Of a stretch of 64,000 nucleotides of DNA, positions 1-10,480 are shown in pieces. The position numbers were made by a program, and so were the translations under genes. Each line of letters opens with the position of its first letter. Position 1 is the stretch's first letter. The notes beneath the pieces are model-generated. The model was not told the DNA's origin, did no database searches, and worked only from the letters and a program-made list of their open reading frames with translations. This DNA comes from Sipunculus nudus (taxonomy: Eukaryota; Annelida; Sipuncula; Golfingiida; Sipunculidae). The stretch is from positions 36,665,956 to 36,729,955 of the forward strand of contig CM049318.1 of NCBI GenBank assembly GCA_026874595.1. The letters are read 5' to 3'.

Positions 1-434
1 GGCTTTAATTTAAAATTTAAAAATAAAACTATTATATTCTCTTTTGAATACTTTCACATCAATCTACACATTAACATAGCAAGTCTTATAACAATTATTA
101 ACATTAAAGACATCATAATGAGCACTTGTGTAGGATCTGATTTTTTATCACATTTGAAGTTTTTTTTTTTTTCAATACATGTAATCTCTGCTATGAAACT
201 AATATATGTGTATAAAATAACCCAGTAAATTATACAAGGAGCACATTGAAAATGGACATGTTTAATTTTTAGCTGAAATAAAGGAATCAGTAATATAAAT
301 AGTATCATGTGACAGCTGATACAGCCTGAGGTCTTAATGTCAAAAGTAAAACATACTGACATTTTTAATGAGTATTTGTCTCATTGACATTAAACCTTTT
401 GACATATTTTATTTTTTTTTCAATAAATTTTGTT
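1..434. other. AT-rich intergenic DNA, no gene seen
   Basis: Strongly AT-rich with short homopolymer runs. The open frames are short, lack splice-consistent partners and resemble no family I know. A SINE begins at the right edge. Confidence 0.6.
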
Positions 435-587
435 AGGGGGAGACATAAAAGTGGACTGAACTGTCTTGTAGTGAAACTTGCTTTTCTAGCGAAGCGGTTG
501 GTACGCGGGACTTGTGCTCCACCGACATGGGTTCTTTATCCCGGATCGGCCCAGTATTTTCCCCTGAGCAATTTGTCTTCATAACAA
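435..587 (+). repeat. tRNA-derived SINE, family F, copy 1
   Basis: Internal Pol III promoter-like boxes are visible: an A-box-like TAGCGAAGCGG near 488-498 and a degraded B-box-like GGGTTCTTTATCCC near 529-542. The same sequence recurs inverted at about 26139-26281 and 26411-26572, ending with the shared GAGCAATTTGTCTTC. Seen directly: three diverged copies with tRNA-like boxes. Inferred: a retroposed SINE. The reading frame through it is a by-product of the repeat. Confidence 0.65.
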
Positions 588-2406
588 TTTAAATTAACAA
601 ACTGAAACACTTGGAAAAGACCTGGAGATTAATTTAATATAATCAATGACATCCTTGTCTATCATTAATTTCCCTTCATATAATCCCTAATTAAAAAAAC
701 AATTAAATAAAATTGTTCTGAACAATTATATTTAATTATTTTTTTGTCATTATTAAAATTGAAATAAAAAATACCCGAAGATGAATACACGGTGTCATTT
801 AGAAAACATCTTGGGCCATCTATATATGGTCAACACAGCATCAGTAATTGCAAGGTAATTCCCTGTTACTCATTAACTATCTAATTCCTTTTCCATTAAT
901 TTTCAAGTAATTATAAACCAATAAAAATTTATTCAATAAATGTTTATTGTTATATTTTTGGCCATAAAAACTATTAAAGGAGGGGGGTTTGAAACCTTGA
1001 GCCAGTTGTAACCAGCCATGAGCTGGCTGCCTGCCCAGTATGCCTTACTCCAAGTGGCATAACTATAGCCTTAAAGGTCAACAAGGGTTACATACACCTG
1101 ATTGAAGAGAGGTTTAGTATAGCCTAGATGTGACATGGTCTTATATAAACTTTAATAAAAGTTATTGGATAATAAAAGTTTGGATAATTCCTTTCATATT
1201 TTAGAATTTAGAAGCTGAAATCCTTATGTGAGCAAGATATGAAAATTTTAATCAACAGTGCTTACAGGAAAAAAAATGTGCCCTGGCCAAAGTTAGGCAA
1301 AATTTAAGGTACTGATTTTATATTTATGCTAATAACTCATTAAATTTGCAAATTCAGATGTAATTTTTGGTATACAATTGAAATTTTGATTAAATTAAGT
1401 TATATCCCTGAAAAAAAGTCTCTAGCTTCAAAATTTCTCATGTTAAGTGAGTATATATATTTCCTGATTTTTTACAAAGTGCATTATGTGAGGGCCCATA
1501 ACTTCAAGAAATTACATAATACTGTCCTTATTTCAGATATGTTCATAGGAAATATAATATATAGAGGAATACTTATATTAAATATTATCAAAAAACAGAT
1601 AAGTGGTTTTGATATTAAGCAGTCTTGAAGTGGGAAAATGGGTTTTAAAAAGAAAATTGATGTTTTTCCATAATATCTCGAAGGAGTGAAGTTGTAATTG
1701 ACCCAATTTTCAGTACAGTAGGTGTAACTGTATGCAGGATTTATTATTCATAGGTCCAACGGTTTCAAAACATGCCAGTTAATGGACAGACGGACAGACA
1801 GACAGGCGACAGACAAAGAACCATCACTTTAGTTCACTTGACTTCTAGTCAGCTTAGATAAAAATGCAATTACGTTAGTTTAACATTGTCTTTTGTACAT
1901 GGGTAATATCACTCATAGTCAGTTCTAAGTCTACCTCTGTTTCCTCTAGGTTCAAACATTTGTTACTCATACAATGGCACCTAACACATTTGCAGCATGA
2001 CATATAAATATATATTCTCTAATGAAACCAAGACTAAATCCATAGCGGAAGCTTTTCAAATGCAGATAATACTAGCAATCATAGCTGTCATGTCAGCAAA
2101 TAAATTCTGACCTATTAGCAAATGTTTATACGGGTTAATAAATCGTTAAAAAGAAACATCAGGATGTGACATGCGGACGACCACGGCCCAGCACCAACTG
2201 ATAATAAGACTCGCTGGTACTTGCTTCAAGTACCATATCAGTTATTAATGATTTTCTATACGCTTATCTGCTGCCTACGCTTTCAGTTCCAAAGAACAAG
2301 ACCCATAAGATCCCCCCAGGGCAGCATGGCACGGAATGAGGGGTCAGTTCCAAAACACCAAAGACAGTGAACACTGTTTGTCACTAGTATTTAATACTGA
2401 ATGCCA
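588..2406. other. AT-rich intergenic DNA with repeat fragments
   Basis: No coding exon recognised. A short tract near 1790-1815 (GGACAGACGGACAGACAGACAGG) resembles the ends of the family B and C repeats found elsewhere in the window. The rest is unassigned. Confidence 0.5.
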
Positions 2407-2409
2407 CCT

Positions 2410-2760
2410 GGAAATCTAGAAACCGCATTCAAAGGAATGCAAACCTCCACCATGTGGAGGCTCCCTATTTTGGGATGCTCCAAAAACTGTGTTTGCATTC
2501 ACTTATTGAGCTTATATTCCCATGTTCATTCAAGCATAAGTAGCTGTACATTTGTGAATTTTCCTTGATGTTCCTGGATCCAGGACATGTGCCGGATCAA
2601 CACCAAATTCTAATTGTTTATCAAATGGATCATTCTGGATATGCACTGAAAATTTCATGAGTTTTTATTCATGATTTGTATGAGGTATGTTGTGAACAAC
2701 ACACAAACACACACATTGATGGAGATACGTGCATACCTTCCTGGTGGAAGCAATATTGTA
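2410..2760 (+). repeat. Interspersed repeat family E, copy 1
   Basis: Opens with CTAGAAACCGCATTC...GAATGCAAACCTCCACCATG and ends with CCTGGTGGAAGCAATATTG after a CACACACAC tract. The same order of blocks (TTTGCATTCACTTATT, CATAAGT.ACTGTACATTTGTGAATATT, GATCCACACCAA, TTTCATGAGATTC) recurs at 13308, 30605, 41365, 50555 and 54450, and inverted at 15215-15622. No coding capacity is conserved; the class is unknown. Confidence 0.75.
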
Positions 2761-2939
2761 TAAAGGGGTAACCCCATGTGCTCGTATATGTATGAAAAAT
2801 CACTCATATGATTTTGTAAATTCCCAAGCAGGAATCTAAAATGCTACAGCAACCATCAGTGAACTTTTGTCTATATTTTTTTTACATATTTACACACATA
2901 CACACACATGGAAACATGCCTTAAATAACTAAACATAAA

Positions 2940-4055
2940 CTCAGGCCTCACTTTGACATAGGCTCACTAATGGCCATAAGACCAACTTCAGCTTACTATG
3001 ACTGAGCTAAAAATCAAGGATCCCAATCTATTCTCATACAATTGAAAGAACCTTACCCTAGGATAATTCTTGTGAAAAATTTAATGATTCAGCTTGACAG
3101 TTTTATCTTAAACATTTTTAGCTGAAAGAGGCTAAAATTATGAGGTTTTGTCTGTAAAAAACAGGTTGATGTAGGTGGTGCCGCAAAAAAAAATTTCAAT
3201 TTCACATATGAGTCATGAAACTAACATTTGCACAAAACCTGGTCATGCTAGCTCCTGTCGATCCTGAGATTGTTATGTCAGTTTGCTTACTTGGCCAAAT
3301 GACTAAGTTCAAATTCCTGTAACTCGTCCAAAATCATCAAACCCTAACCATTTGAACAAACTTGAGATAGCTTATCTCTGGGATCATTTCAATGAAATAT
3401 TGAACAATCTGGCTGAATGATTTCAGAGAAAAAGATTTTCAAAGGTTTCATTGCTTTTCCCCCATAAAATGTAAGTTAATGCAGGTGCCACCACAAAAAC
3501 TCAATCCCACAACATTTGATATGTGAAAGATTTTTGCATAAAATTTGGGGATGCTAGCTCCTGCTATTCCTGAGAAATTATGGGTTAATGTCCTGATAAC
3601 CCTCATAAAAAGAAGTTGATGCAGGTGGCGACACCAATACCTTAATTTCTTTTTTAAGTCATGTGACCAATATTTGAATTAAATTTGGCCATGATAGCTC
3701 CAGCCTTTTCTGAAATTGTAATTTTAGTATCCTTGTTTGGCCAAATGACTAAGTTCAGCTTTCTGTAACTTGGCCAAAATTCACCGAACCATAAGAACGA
3801 ACTTGCGAGAGATTGTTTCAGAGATTATTCCTGTGAAATATTGAACAATTTGGCTGGACAGTTTTGGAACAAATAATAAGCAAAATCTGATAGTTTTTTA
3901 AATGACTGTTTTTTTGCATAAAATTCAGTGATGCTAGTTTCTGCCATTTTGAGATAGTATGGGTTAACATACAGACAACAGATAACATCGGATGGCAAAC
4001 AGACATTGCTGTGCAATTGTATGAGCTCATGCACAGGTTCACTAAAAGGCATCTT
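2940..4055 (+). repeat. Interspersed repeat family C, copy 1
   Basis: A low-complexity repeat built of diverged internal units of the type 'aactcggccaaaatcac-gaacc-ttgaacaaacttgag'. It ends with GGGTTAACATACAGACAACAG...GAGCTCATGCACAGGTTCACTAAAA. The terminal block recurs at about 19660-19745, and inverted at about 45718-45790. No open frame is shared between copies, so I treat it as non-coding. Confidence 0.7.
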
Positions 4056-4747
4056 CCCTCTTATCATTATCAATATCATCACTGTTACTGAATTACTCTA
4101 TTTATCATCATCTATACAAAATCACCACCATCATCTGCATTATCATAATAATCTTCATCAGACATCAGTATCATTTACATTTTCTCTTTAATAATCTTTG
4201 ACACGGGAAACATAATCAGTACAGTTAGTGAATCCAAACTCTTCAGCTCGAATAAATGTAGTATTAAGACTTGCATAACCATCATAAAACTCTTTTGAGA
4301 TAGGCCCTTTTCTTATCATGAACACTTGACTTCTAACATTTTCTGCGTGTATTTTGATATTGTGCGTAACTGATATAGCCCAATATTCAGCTCTGTGTGA
4401 GATTATGATAAGCAGTTAATATCACACTTATCTGCAGCCCGCCCAAATAACCGTCACCACATCCATTATTCCGACTGGAATCTCTGCCCTGCTTTCACTT
4501 CCACACGGTCACTGCTTCACCTGAGCTGATCTTACCTGAGTTATATACCTTGTGTAAGGGATTACCACTTCACAGAATCCTTAACGAGATACCTGGATCA
4601 TTTAATTGACAGTCTACTAGTCTAGGATTTACGGCTCAAGCTGTCATCAAAGCAATTATAAACTTTCAGGTGAGTTGAATGCCACTCTCATGTCATTTCA
4701 TTCAGTCCTCTCTGGGGGCTTGTGTTTGAAGATGCTGTAAACATCAG

Positions 4748-4815
4748 CAATATCAGGTAAGCCATACCAGGAAAGCCATATCAGGTAAGCCATATCAGGT
4801 AAGCTATATCAGGTA
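4748..4815. repeat. Tandem array, about 15-bp unit
   Basis: Units of the form ATATCAGGTAAGCCAT repeat four to five times with small changes. Confidence 0.8.
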
Positions 4816-4916
4816 CACCCAAGGAGTATGTGCTACCGGTACTCGTAGTCACAGTGAACAAGGAAACATCTCATTTGTTCCTGTCTCCTCCCAACCCGGC
4901 CATATGGATTTGTAAA

Positions 4917-4992
4917 ATAAACATGAAATCTGTTATCTTATAAACATGAAATCTGTTATCTTATAAACATTAACTCTGTTATCTCATAATCT
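4917..4992. repeat. Tandem array, 23-bp unit
   Basis: The unit ATAAACATGAAATCTGTTATCTT occurs about three times; the last copy is diverged. Confidence 0.85.
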
Positions 4993-6245
4993 GTGTTTGT
5001 TTTAATTTAGTATTCAAATGCAGCTATCTCATATAACCTACTGGGCCTGTAAAGTAAGTAAAATCAGCATTTTTGGCTATATTAAAATGATGCTGACAGG
5101 GTCCCCGTACCATTTTCATGTGCGACGGTTCAATTTTCACTTGCCGTTCAGGCCCCATAGAGCTGAGCTGGCTGCGCTCAATTTCCTGGTGTTTTCAACT
5201 CACCGTTAGCCTGTAAAAAGGCCGTACACAGCCTGTATGGTCACCTTACAGGCACAGGCCAGTATCTGAACTATCAGTGCAGCACCCGTATGATGTTCCA
5301 GGTAATATTGTGCAATAGCCTTACAGTACCCATAAGGGCCCTGTGCGATTTATGAAATGTCAAATGGATGCCCGTGCCGGGTCGGCATGGCTCTCTTGCA
5401 ATGTAAATTAGGCCCATGCAGTGTCCTAATGGTGCTCTGTTTCCTTCAGCTGTCACATGGTATACTAGTATGCATGTATCAGTGATTCTCCATATTCACT
5501 AAACAGGTCACTGACAAGATGCCTATCAAGGTTTAATTAACTGTGATTTTGCTCAAATCAGGTACATGTCCGTGTTAGAGGCTGTGCAGGCCTTTTACTT
5601 AACTTTTACTGGGACCATCTAAAATGTCCATAATTTGGAGGTGTTTGTAATAGAGAGGTGTCTGTAATGACAGATTGCTAATTACTGGTTGTGAAAATCA
5701 TGATTTCTCTGCAAAGACCATATTTTAGGAAGGAAAATGAAACCTTGAACACCAGTTAATAAATAACAAATAATTTAATGGTTCACAGAAGCAGGAGAGA
5801 TTATGTTTGCTTGTTCTCTCCCTGACCCGGAAATATCGTACCACACGGAGGACATGTTACAAGGGCAGTACCCCTAACTGTCCACCAGGAATGACCATGA
5901 GTACTCCAAACCACACGCTCTGTTTGATAACCACTTGTCTGTCATGTGGTGTGGTCATATTTGATACTACCCTGGCATTCTGATCGGTAAGATATATATG
6001 AATTCTGTTATCTGTGGTTGTATCAAGCACGTGTATAGTTATTAATCATCTATTTGTGATTGTTTTATAATGGTAGGTGAGTACTAAGATTACATCATGC
6101 ATAAATGATGATCATTGAAGCTATATAGATGCTACATATAACATTTTGATTGATATTTGGTTCCCAAAATGATGGACCCAGAAATAGAGAGGGGAGAGGG
6201 GAGCATTGCTAGAAGGCTTGCTGTGAGGTAGCCTGATTTAATTGG

Positions 6246-6700
6246 ACTCAATATTATTAGGCCCTGCCATTAGTCCGATAGCCATACAGTGAGCGTTTCT
6301 ACAAAATAAGCCTCAGACTACATACCACCCAATGCCCTTGTAACCAGTGTCCATAGCTGTTCTTCAAAATTGCCCAGTTTAAACAAAACTTAACAAAATG
6401 CTGGCTCTTAAGTCTCAGTGAGGCTCCCAGTGAGGTATACAAGTGTGTTGCGACTGTTCTTCTCTGTCCCTACTTAACTTGCTGAATTACCTCTGTTAAA
6501 AAGGTCAGTAATGTTTAATAATGATGATCCAAGTTTAAAAAAAAAAAAAATAGTGTAATCCTGTGTCTTGTTGTTAGGCACTAAACAAGCAGTCAAAGAA
6601 GATACTATGGATCTGTTGCATCTTCTGTGGCTTATATTGTAGAAACTCTCACTGTATGGCTATCAGACTCAATATATGGCAGGGCCTAATAATATTGAGG
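6246..6700. mobile_element. Putative 455-bp MITE with long terminal inverted repeats
   Basis: The left arm (6246-6312) and right arm (6629-6700) are reverse complements over about 60 bp with small mismatches. The outer part reads CTCAATATTATTAGGCCCTG and the inner part GATAGCCATACAGTGAG followed by GTTTCTACAA. The 315-bp interior has no coding capacity. I could not identify a target-site duplication, so superfamily is open. Confidence 0.65.
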
Positions 6701-7035
6701 CTGATGAAATAGGGCTAGCTGTGAGGCTCCCCAAGTAAAGAACTGTTAAATCACACTTCTACACTTTATAATTCGGCCCCTTTCACAATATTGATCTCAC
6801 AAAAATGTCTAGATCAGTTTAATGGGACTGGATCAGGCTGTATCTGATGCTAACAGACTGTACAAGTTGAGATTAATATCAACCCACCTCATCTGGTGTA
6901 GTCCTAATAAAAACAACAAGAGGTACAATGCTACATGTGAACAGTACATCACATCATGTTTTTTTTGTATGTCCTTAAAAGATTTGCAGCTTCACACACA
7001 CACACAAACACTCACACATATTTACATATATACAT

Positions 7036-7767
7036 ATATATGTCGAGGCCCAGATCCCGATCTGGACCAATCGGCGATTGGTCCGGACCAAATCCTGATA
7101 GGGGTTTAGGCCGGACCAAATTCCTATCAGGATCTGGTCTGGACCAATCGCTGATTAGTCCAGACCAGATGCCAATCGGGATTTGGTCCGGCCTAAACCC
7201 TGATCATTAACTTTTAGGAAAAAGAGTGAGTTCCTGTCTGAACTTATCAAGGTTTAGGTCAGCCCAGACCTAGATTCAGAGAATGCCTATATCCCTGACA
7301 GGTTTTCTGAAATTATAACTTAATAATTTAGAATTGACAAATCTAAATTTAGTTTGTTGTCATTGTTAATTATTCTACCTAAATAAGTTAACTTATATTT
7401 AAGTTTCAGTTGATTGAGTGATTATATTCATTTGCATTATTTTTCAAGTCCTTGTATTATTTTTCAATAAAAATTATTATTTCCAATATTTTCATCAAAT
7501 TGTTTATATATTTTTATATAACAACTGAACTAGTTTAAGCTGACTCACTGTGTAAATAAGAGTATATATTTGATGTATTTTAAAAGTAGAATAAATTGTA
7601 AGATGGATAACATATAAAAAAGTTATGTATCATATGAAGTTTTCAGTCCCAAGTTTTATAATATGGATATTCTTTACTTGTATCAACTCATGAACAGCTT
7701 ACATTTAAGTGAAAAATCCTGATTTCATGAAAACCAACAATTTATAACTTCTCTTATCAACATTTTC

Positions 7768-7814
<47 letters not shown>

Positions 7815-8057
7815 TATTTTTATTACATATATAAATTTAAAATTTTTTACACTTCTTGGTTTATTATTTTCATGTCTTAACCTTATGGAATATAATGTTA
7901 ACACAAAAAGGCCTGCTCTAGTGTGCCATGGAATCTCAATCAGGAACTGGTTCAGACCAGATCCCGATTGGGGTTAAGGCCAGACTGAATCCCAATCGGG
8001 ATTTGGTCTGGACCTCGCCGATTGGTCCAAAACGGGATCTGGGCCTTGACATATACA
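7036..8057. mobile_element. Foldback-type inverted-repeat element, about 1 kb
   Basis: The outer arms, about 7036-7203 and 7925-8057, are diverged reverse complements: one begins ATGTCGAGGCCCAGATCC and the other ends GGATCTGGGCCTTGACAT. The arms are themselves built of alternating inverted units, including a palindrome at 7064-7084 (GGACCAATCG, one base, CGATTGGTCC). The interior is very AT-rich and carries a TA microsatellite at about 7771-7812. No transposase frame is present. The ends abut ATATAC microsatellite, so a duplication cannot be read. Confidence 0.7.
7771..7812. repeat. (TA)n microsatellite
   Basis: About 20 uninterrupted TA dinucleotides inside the foldback element; a hairpin-prone tract. 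Confidence 0.95.
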
Positions 8058-8127
8058 TATGAATAAACATAATTCATCAAAGAGGAGAAGAGACTGATAA
8101 AACTCTAGAGGTATATTTATATGATTA

Positions 8128-8462
8128 AGGCCAAAAAAAAGAGGTTTGGTTCTCAGGCACCTTTTTACAGAAATCAGTGCGGGTGGGCGATTTTTTTTTT
8201 TTTTTACCTTTTTTGTATGTTTTGATAAAAATGTCATATGATCTGGGAAAAGCAAGATAATTACAGATTTCTTTTTCCTAAACAGGTAAAAGCACTACAT
8301 AACAAAGGAAATCTTTTCAAAATTGTTTTATCTTCTTGAAAGAAATGTCCAAGTGGCTGGAGCTCAAAATTGATAAGTTTCTATTGAAAATGAAAAATGA
8401 TGCAATGGATTAAAATTGATGGGCACGGTGCATGAGAACCATACCTCTTATTTTTTTGGCCT
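8128..8462. mobile_element. MITE family M, copy 1 (AGGCCAAAA termini)
   Basis: Terminal inverted repeats of about 32 bp: left AGGCCAAAAAAAAGAGG then TTGGTTCTCAGGCA, right the complement with few changes, ending TTTTTTGGCCT. The interior matches a second copy at 56528-56814 (for example GTCATATGATC and AAACAGGTAAAAGCACTACAT) and a partial copy at about 48180-48400. It ends 76 bp before the innexin start codon, so it may contribute to that gene's promoter or 5' UTR. Confidence 0.8.
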
Positions 8463-8538
8463 ACTGAGTTTTTTCTGGTTTAACAACTTCCAATCCCTAC
8501 ACAGTGTGAGCATCTGACCCAGCAAGAGAAGCATCAAG

Positions 8539-8698
8539 ATGGCCTTGTTTTACGCTGCGGAGGCGGTGGTGGAGGGAGTGAGCGAGATGAAACTTGAGGA
8601 GATGTCACTGGACCTACCAGCACACACCATTACTTTCTATCTGATGAGCCATGTCAGCTTCGGCCTTGCTGGAGTGCTCATCATGGACCAGTACTTTG
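8539..8698 (+). CDS. Innexin exon 1
   Basis: Encodes residues 1-53 plus the first base of a Gly codon: cytoplasmic N-terminus and TM1. The donor is TTTG|GTAAAT. Reading on into the intron gives no family similarity. Confidence 0.88.
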
Positions 8699-10253
8699 GT
8701 AAATTTATACAAAATAATTATTTTTTTATTCCATACCAGGACTGTTATTTCTTTGCAATGTATTTTTTGCACCACTCACTGACAGGTACGATGACATATT
8801 TTAATAAATAAACAAGTACTGAGCATATCTGCCATAGATCTCAAAAGAAATCTTTTATTTCTGTACCACAAAACTGCCATCAACATGAAATATTCAGTTT
8901 TTGTTATAAGAAAATTTACTACATACTTTGGTTTTTGCTTTTGCAAATTTATGATCTTCAAATTCTGTTGTTTTGTACTATGCAAATTAACAACTAGTAC
9001 CTGAAATCATATATTTTGTTTATAAACTGTGCAACTGTACTTTCCAAAACAATAAATCTGTTTTCTTTTGTACTGTGATAATTTCCTGACAGAATTTAAA
9101 GCTGTGTTCTGTACTGTGACCTTTTGCTGGTAAAATAGATTTGTGTTTTTGTGCTGTGATAATTTCCTTAAAAAAAGAATTCTGTGTTTTCTGAATGTGT
9201 TCAAGATTACTAATTGCCATTTCTTTGCCAGGTCGCAGAATACACTGCTTCACACCACAGTTTTATAAAGAAGCTCCGACGAATATAGCGGCACACTGCT
9301 GGGAACATGGCTACTTCCAGCGTAATGACACCGCAGGGCATTACCTACCTCCTGTTAAAGCAAACTGGCTTTTGAGTTCATATGTATATTTCTGTATACG
9401 AGGGTTCATATTTTTACTGCCCCATATCTTGTGGACTCTACAGTTCAAGCCAAACTTGGGAGCCTGTGTGCGTGAGGTTGTCGCCCTGCTAAAGGAAGTG
9501 GAACGTATGTGGTTCCGTTTTTCAGAGAAAACTCAGGATGCCTACAGAGCAGCCAAGGGCCAGAAAAACACCGACAAGTCAGATGTTGTCGTATCCCTGG
9601 GTGTCGTAAAAGCTGCAACGAGAGATATAGTGGTCGTAAGTCAACGTTTATTGAAGCATCACATGGGTATGGCCACCTTCATGCAAATTCGTTTAGCTTT
9701 TGACATGCTCGCACTTCCAGCCTTTACTCTAATTGACGTCGCGTTTTTTCTCACCAATAACTTTTATTCAGCATCAGACTACTACTGCACCCTGCCAAAT
9801 GACGAAGAAATTCGCTGTATGGTGCCTGTGTTACAGTTCCAATGGCATGCCCTGGCTGTGTCTATGCTTTGCGCTGGATTTGTAACCCTAGTGATGTTAG
9901 CAAACTCAATATGGCTCATCATATTGTTTATAAGCAGAAATACGGAGCGGTGTTTTCTGGAACGTCTGCCATTGGCTAAGGAAGTCTGCCATATTGCTTG
10001 GCCTAAAGCGTCAGTTCGTAAAGCCTACAAGTTATTGTCAGTGTTTTTGTTGCAGAACGTGTCAGTCATACAAGTTTTAACATTCCTTGAGAGTTTTTCT
10101 GCCCATTTGAGAGCTGATGGTTACCTCAATGACAGCCTGGAACAAGCTGACCTAAAGATGGTGCCCCTTGAAGTAGGGGCAGCAGAAAATGCAAATGAGG
10201 CCGACCCCATTTGGGTCGGCAGTTACAGGAAAAAGCCGGGCAAAACAGCTTAA
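8539..10253 (+). CDS. Innexin/pannexin-superfamily channel protein (two exons)
   Basis: The spliced CDS is join(8539-8698, 9232-10253), 393 residues, a usual innexin length. The start ATG follows AAG and has an in-frame TGA 24 bp upstream (8515-8517). Family signs: four hydrophobic segments (about 30-50, 100-122, 210-233, 257-285); first extracellular loop with C59 and C76 followed by W (the CW of innexins); second loop with C239 and C249; and the TM2 signature LPHILW. Innexins and pannexins assemble as plasma-membrane hemichannels or gap junctions passing ions and small molecules; that role is known of the family, not shown here. LRRC8 and CALHM share the fold, but the CW and LPHxLW signatures favour innexin. 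A MITE lies 76 bp upstream. AATAAA at 10551-10556 is a candidate poly(A) signal. The gene may be nested in an intron of GPR89. Confidence 0.88.
8699..9231 (+). other. Innexin intron (phase 1) with 41-bp tandem repeats
   Basis: Donor GTAAAT, acceptor TTTCTTTGCCAG. Within it, at about 9060-9180, a motif TGTACTGTGATAATTTCCT-like recurs with a period near 41 bp (at 9074, 9115 and 9155), giving short unreal frames on the minus strand. Confidence 0.8.
9232..10253 (+). CDS. Innexin exon 2
   Basis: Completes the split Gly codon (G|GT), so that GRRIHC follows DQYF as in innexin loop 1. It holds both extracellular loops, TM2-TM4, a basic intracellular loop and the C-terminal tail, and ends with TAA at 10251-10253. 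The frame is uninterrupted over 340 codons, the longest gene-like frame in the window. Confidence 0.9.
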
Positions 10254-10289
10254 GAACACCAGCCAATAGAACTGACATTTAATCCAGAG

Positions 10290-10480
10290 GAGACCAAGGT
10301 GTTATATCAAAAGCAGATCCAGGGGGTCTGGACCCCCCCCCCTTTATCATCTGTAGCAACCTTTTTTTAAGGGGTTTAAACAAATTTTTTTGGCCTGGAC
10401 CCCCCCTTTTCCGGACCTTTGGACCTTTTTTTAGGTTTTTCATTAGCCCTCCTGCGTTGGACCCCCGTTTTCCTAAATTA
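10290..10480. repeat. CG-flanked pyrimidine-rich repeat fragment
   Basis: Contains CCAGGGGGTCTGGACCCCCCCCCC and two further GGACCCCC blocks near 10400 and 10460. Such GGGGGTC/GGACCCCC modules look like decayed repeat termini. I could not define an element boundary. Confidence 0.35.

Larger units (their letters stand above)
4056..6245. other. Intergenic DNA, unassigned
   Basis: No gene recognised. It includes two short tandem arrays (about 4748-4815 and 4917-4990) and a relatively CG-rich stretch at about 5090-5460 whose short frames resemble nothing I know. A fragment at about 5605-5690 resembles the interior of the TA-flanked pogo-type MITEs. Confidence 0.5.

Noticed and set aside
435-587. 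Functional tRNA gene
   Set aside because: A and B box-like motifs exist, but no cloverleaf with matched acceptor and anticodon stems can be formed; SINE is the better reading. The same applies at 26139, 26411, 35130 and 38487.
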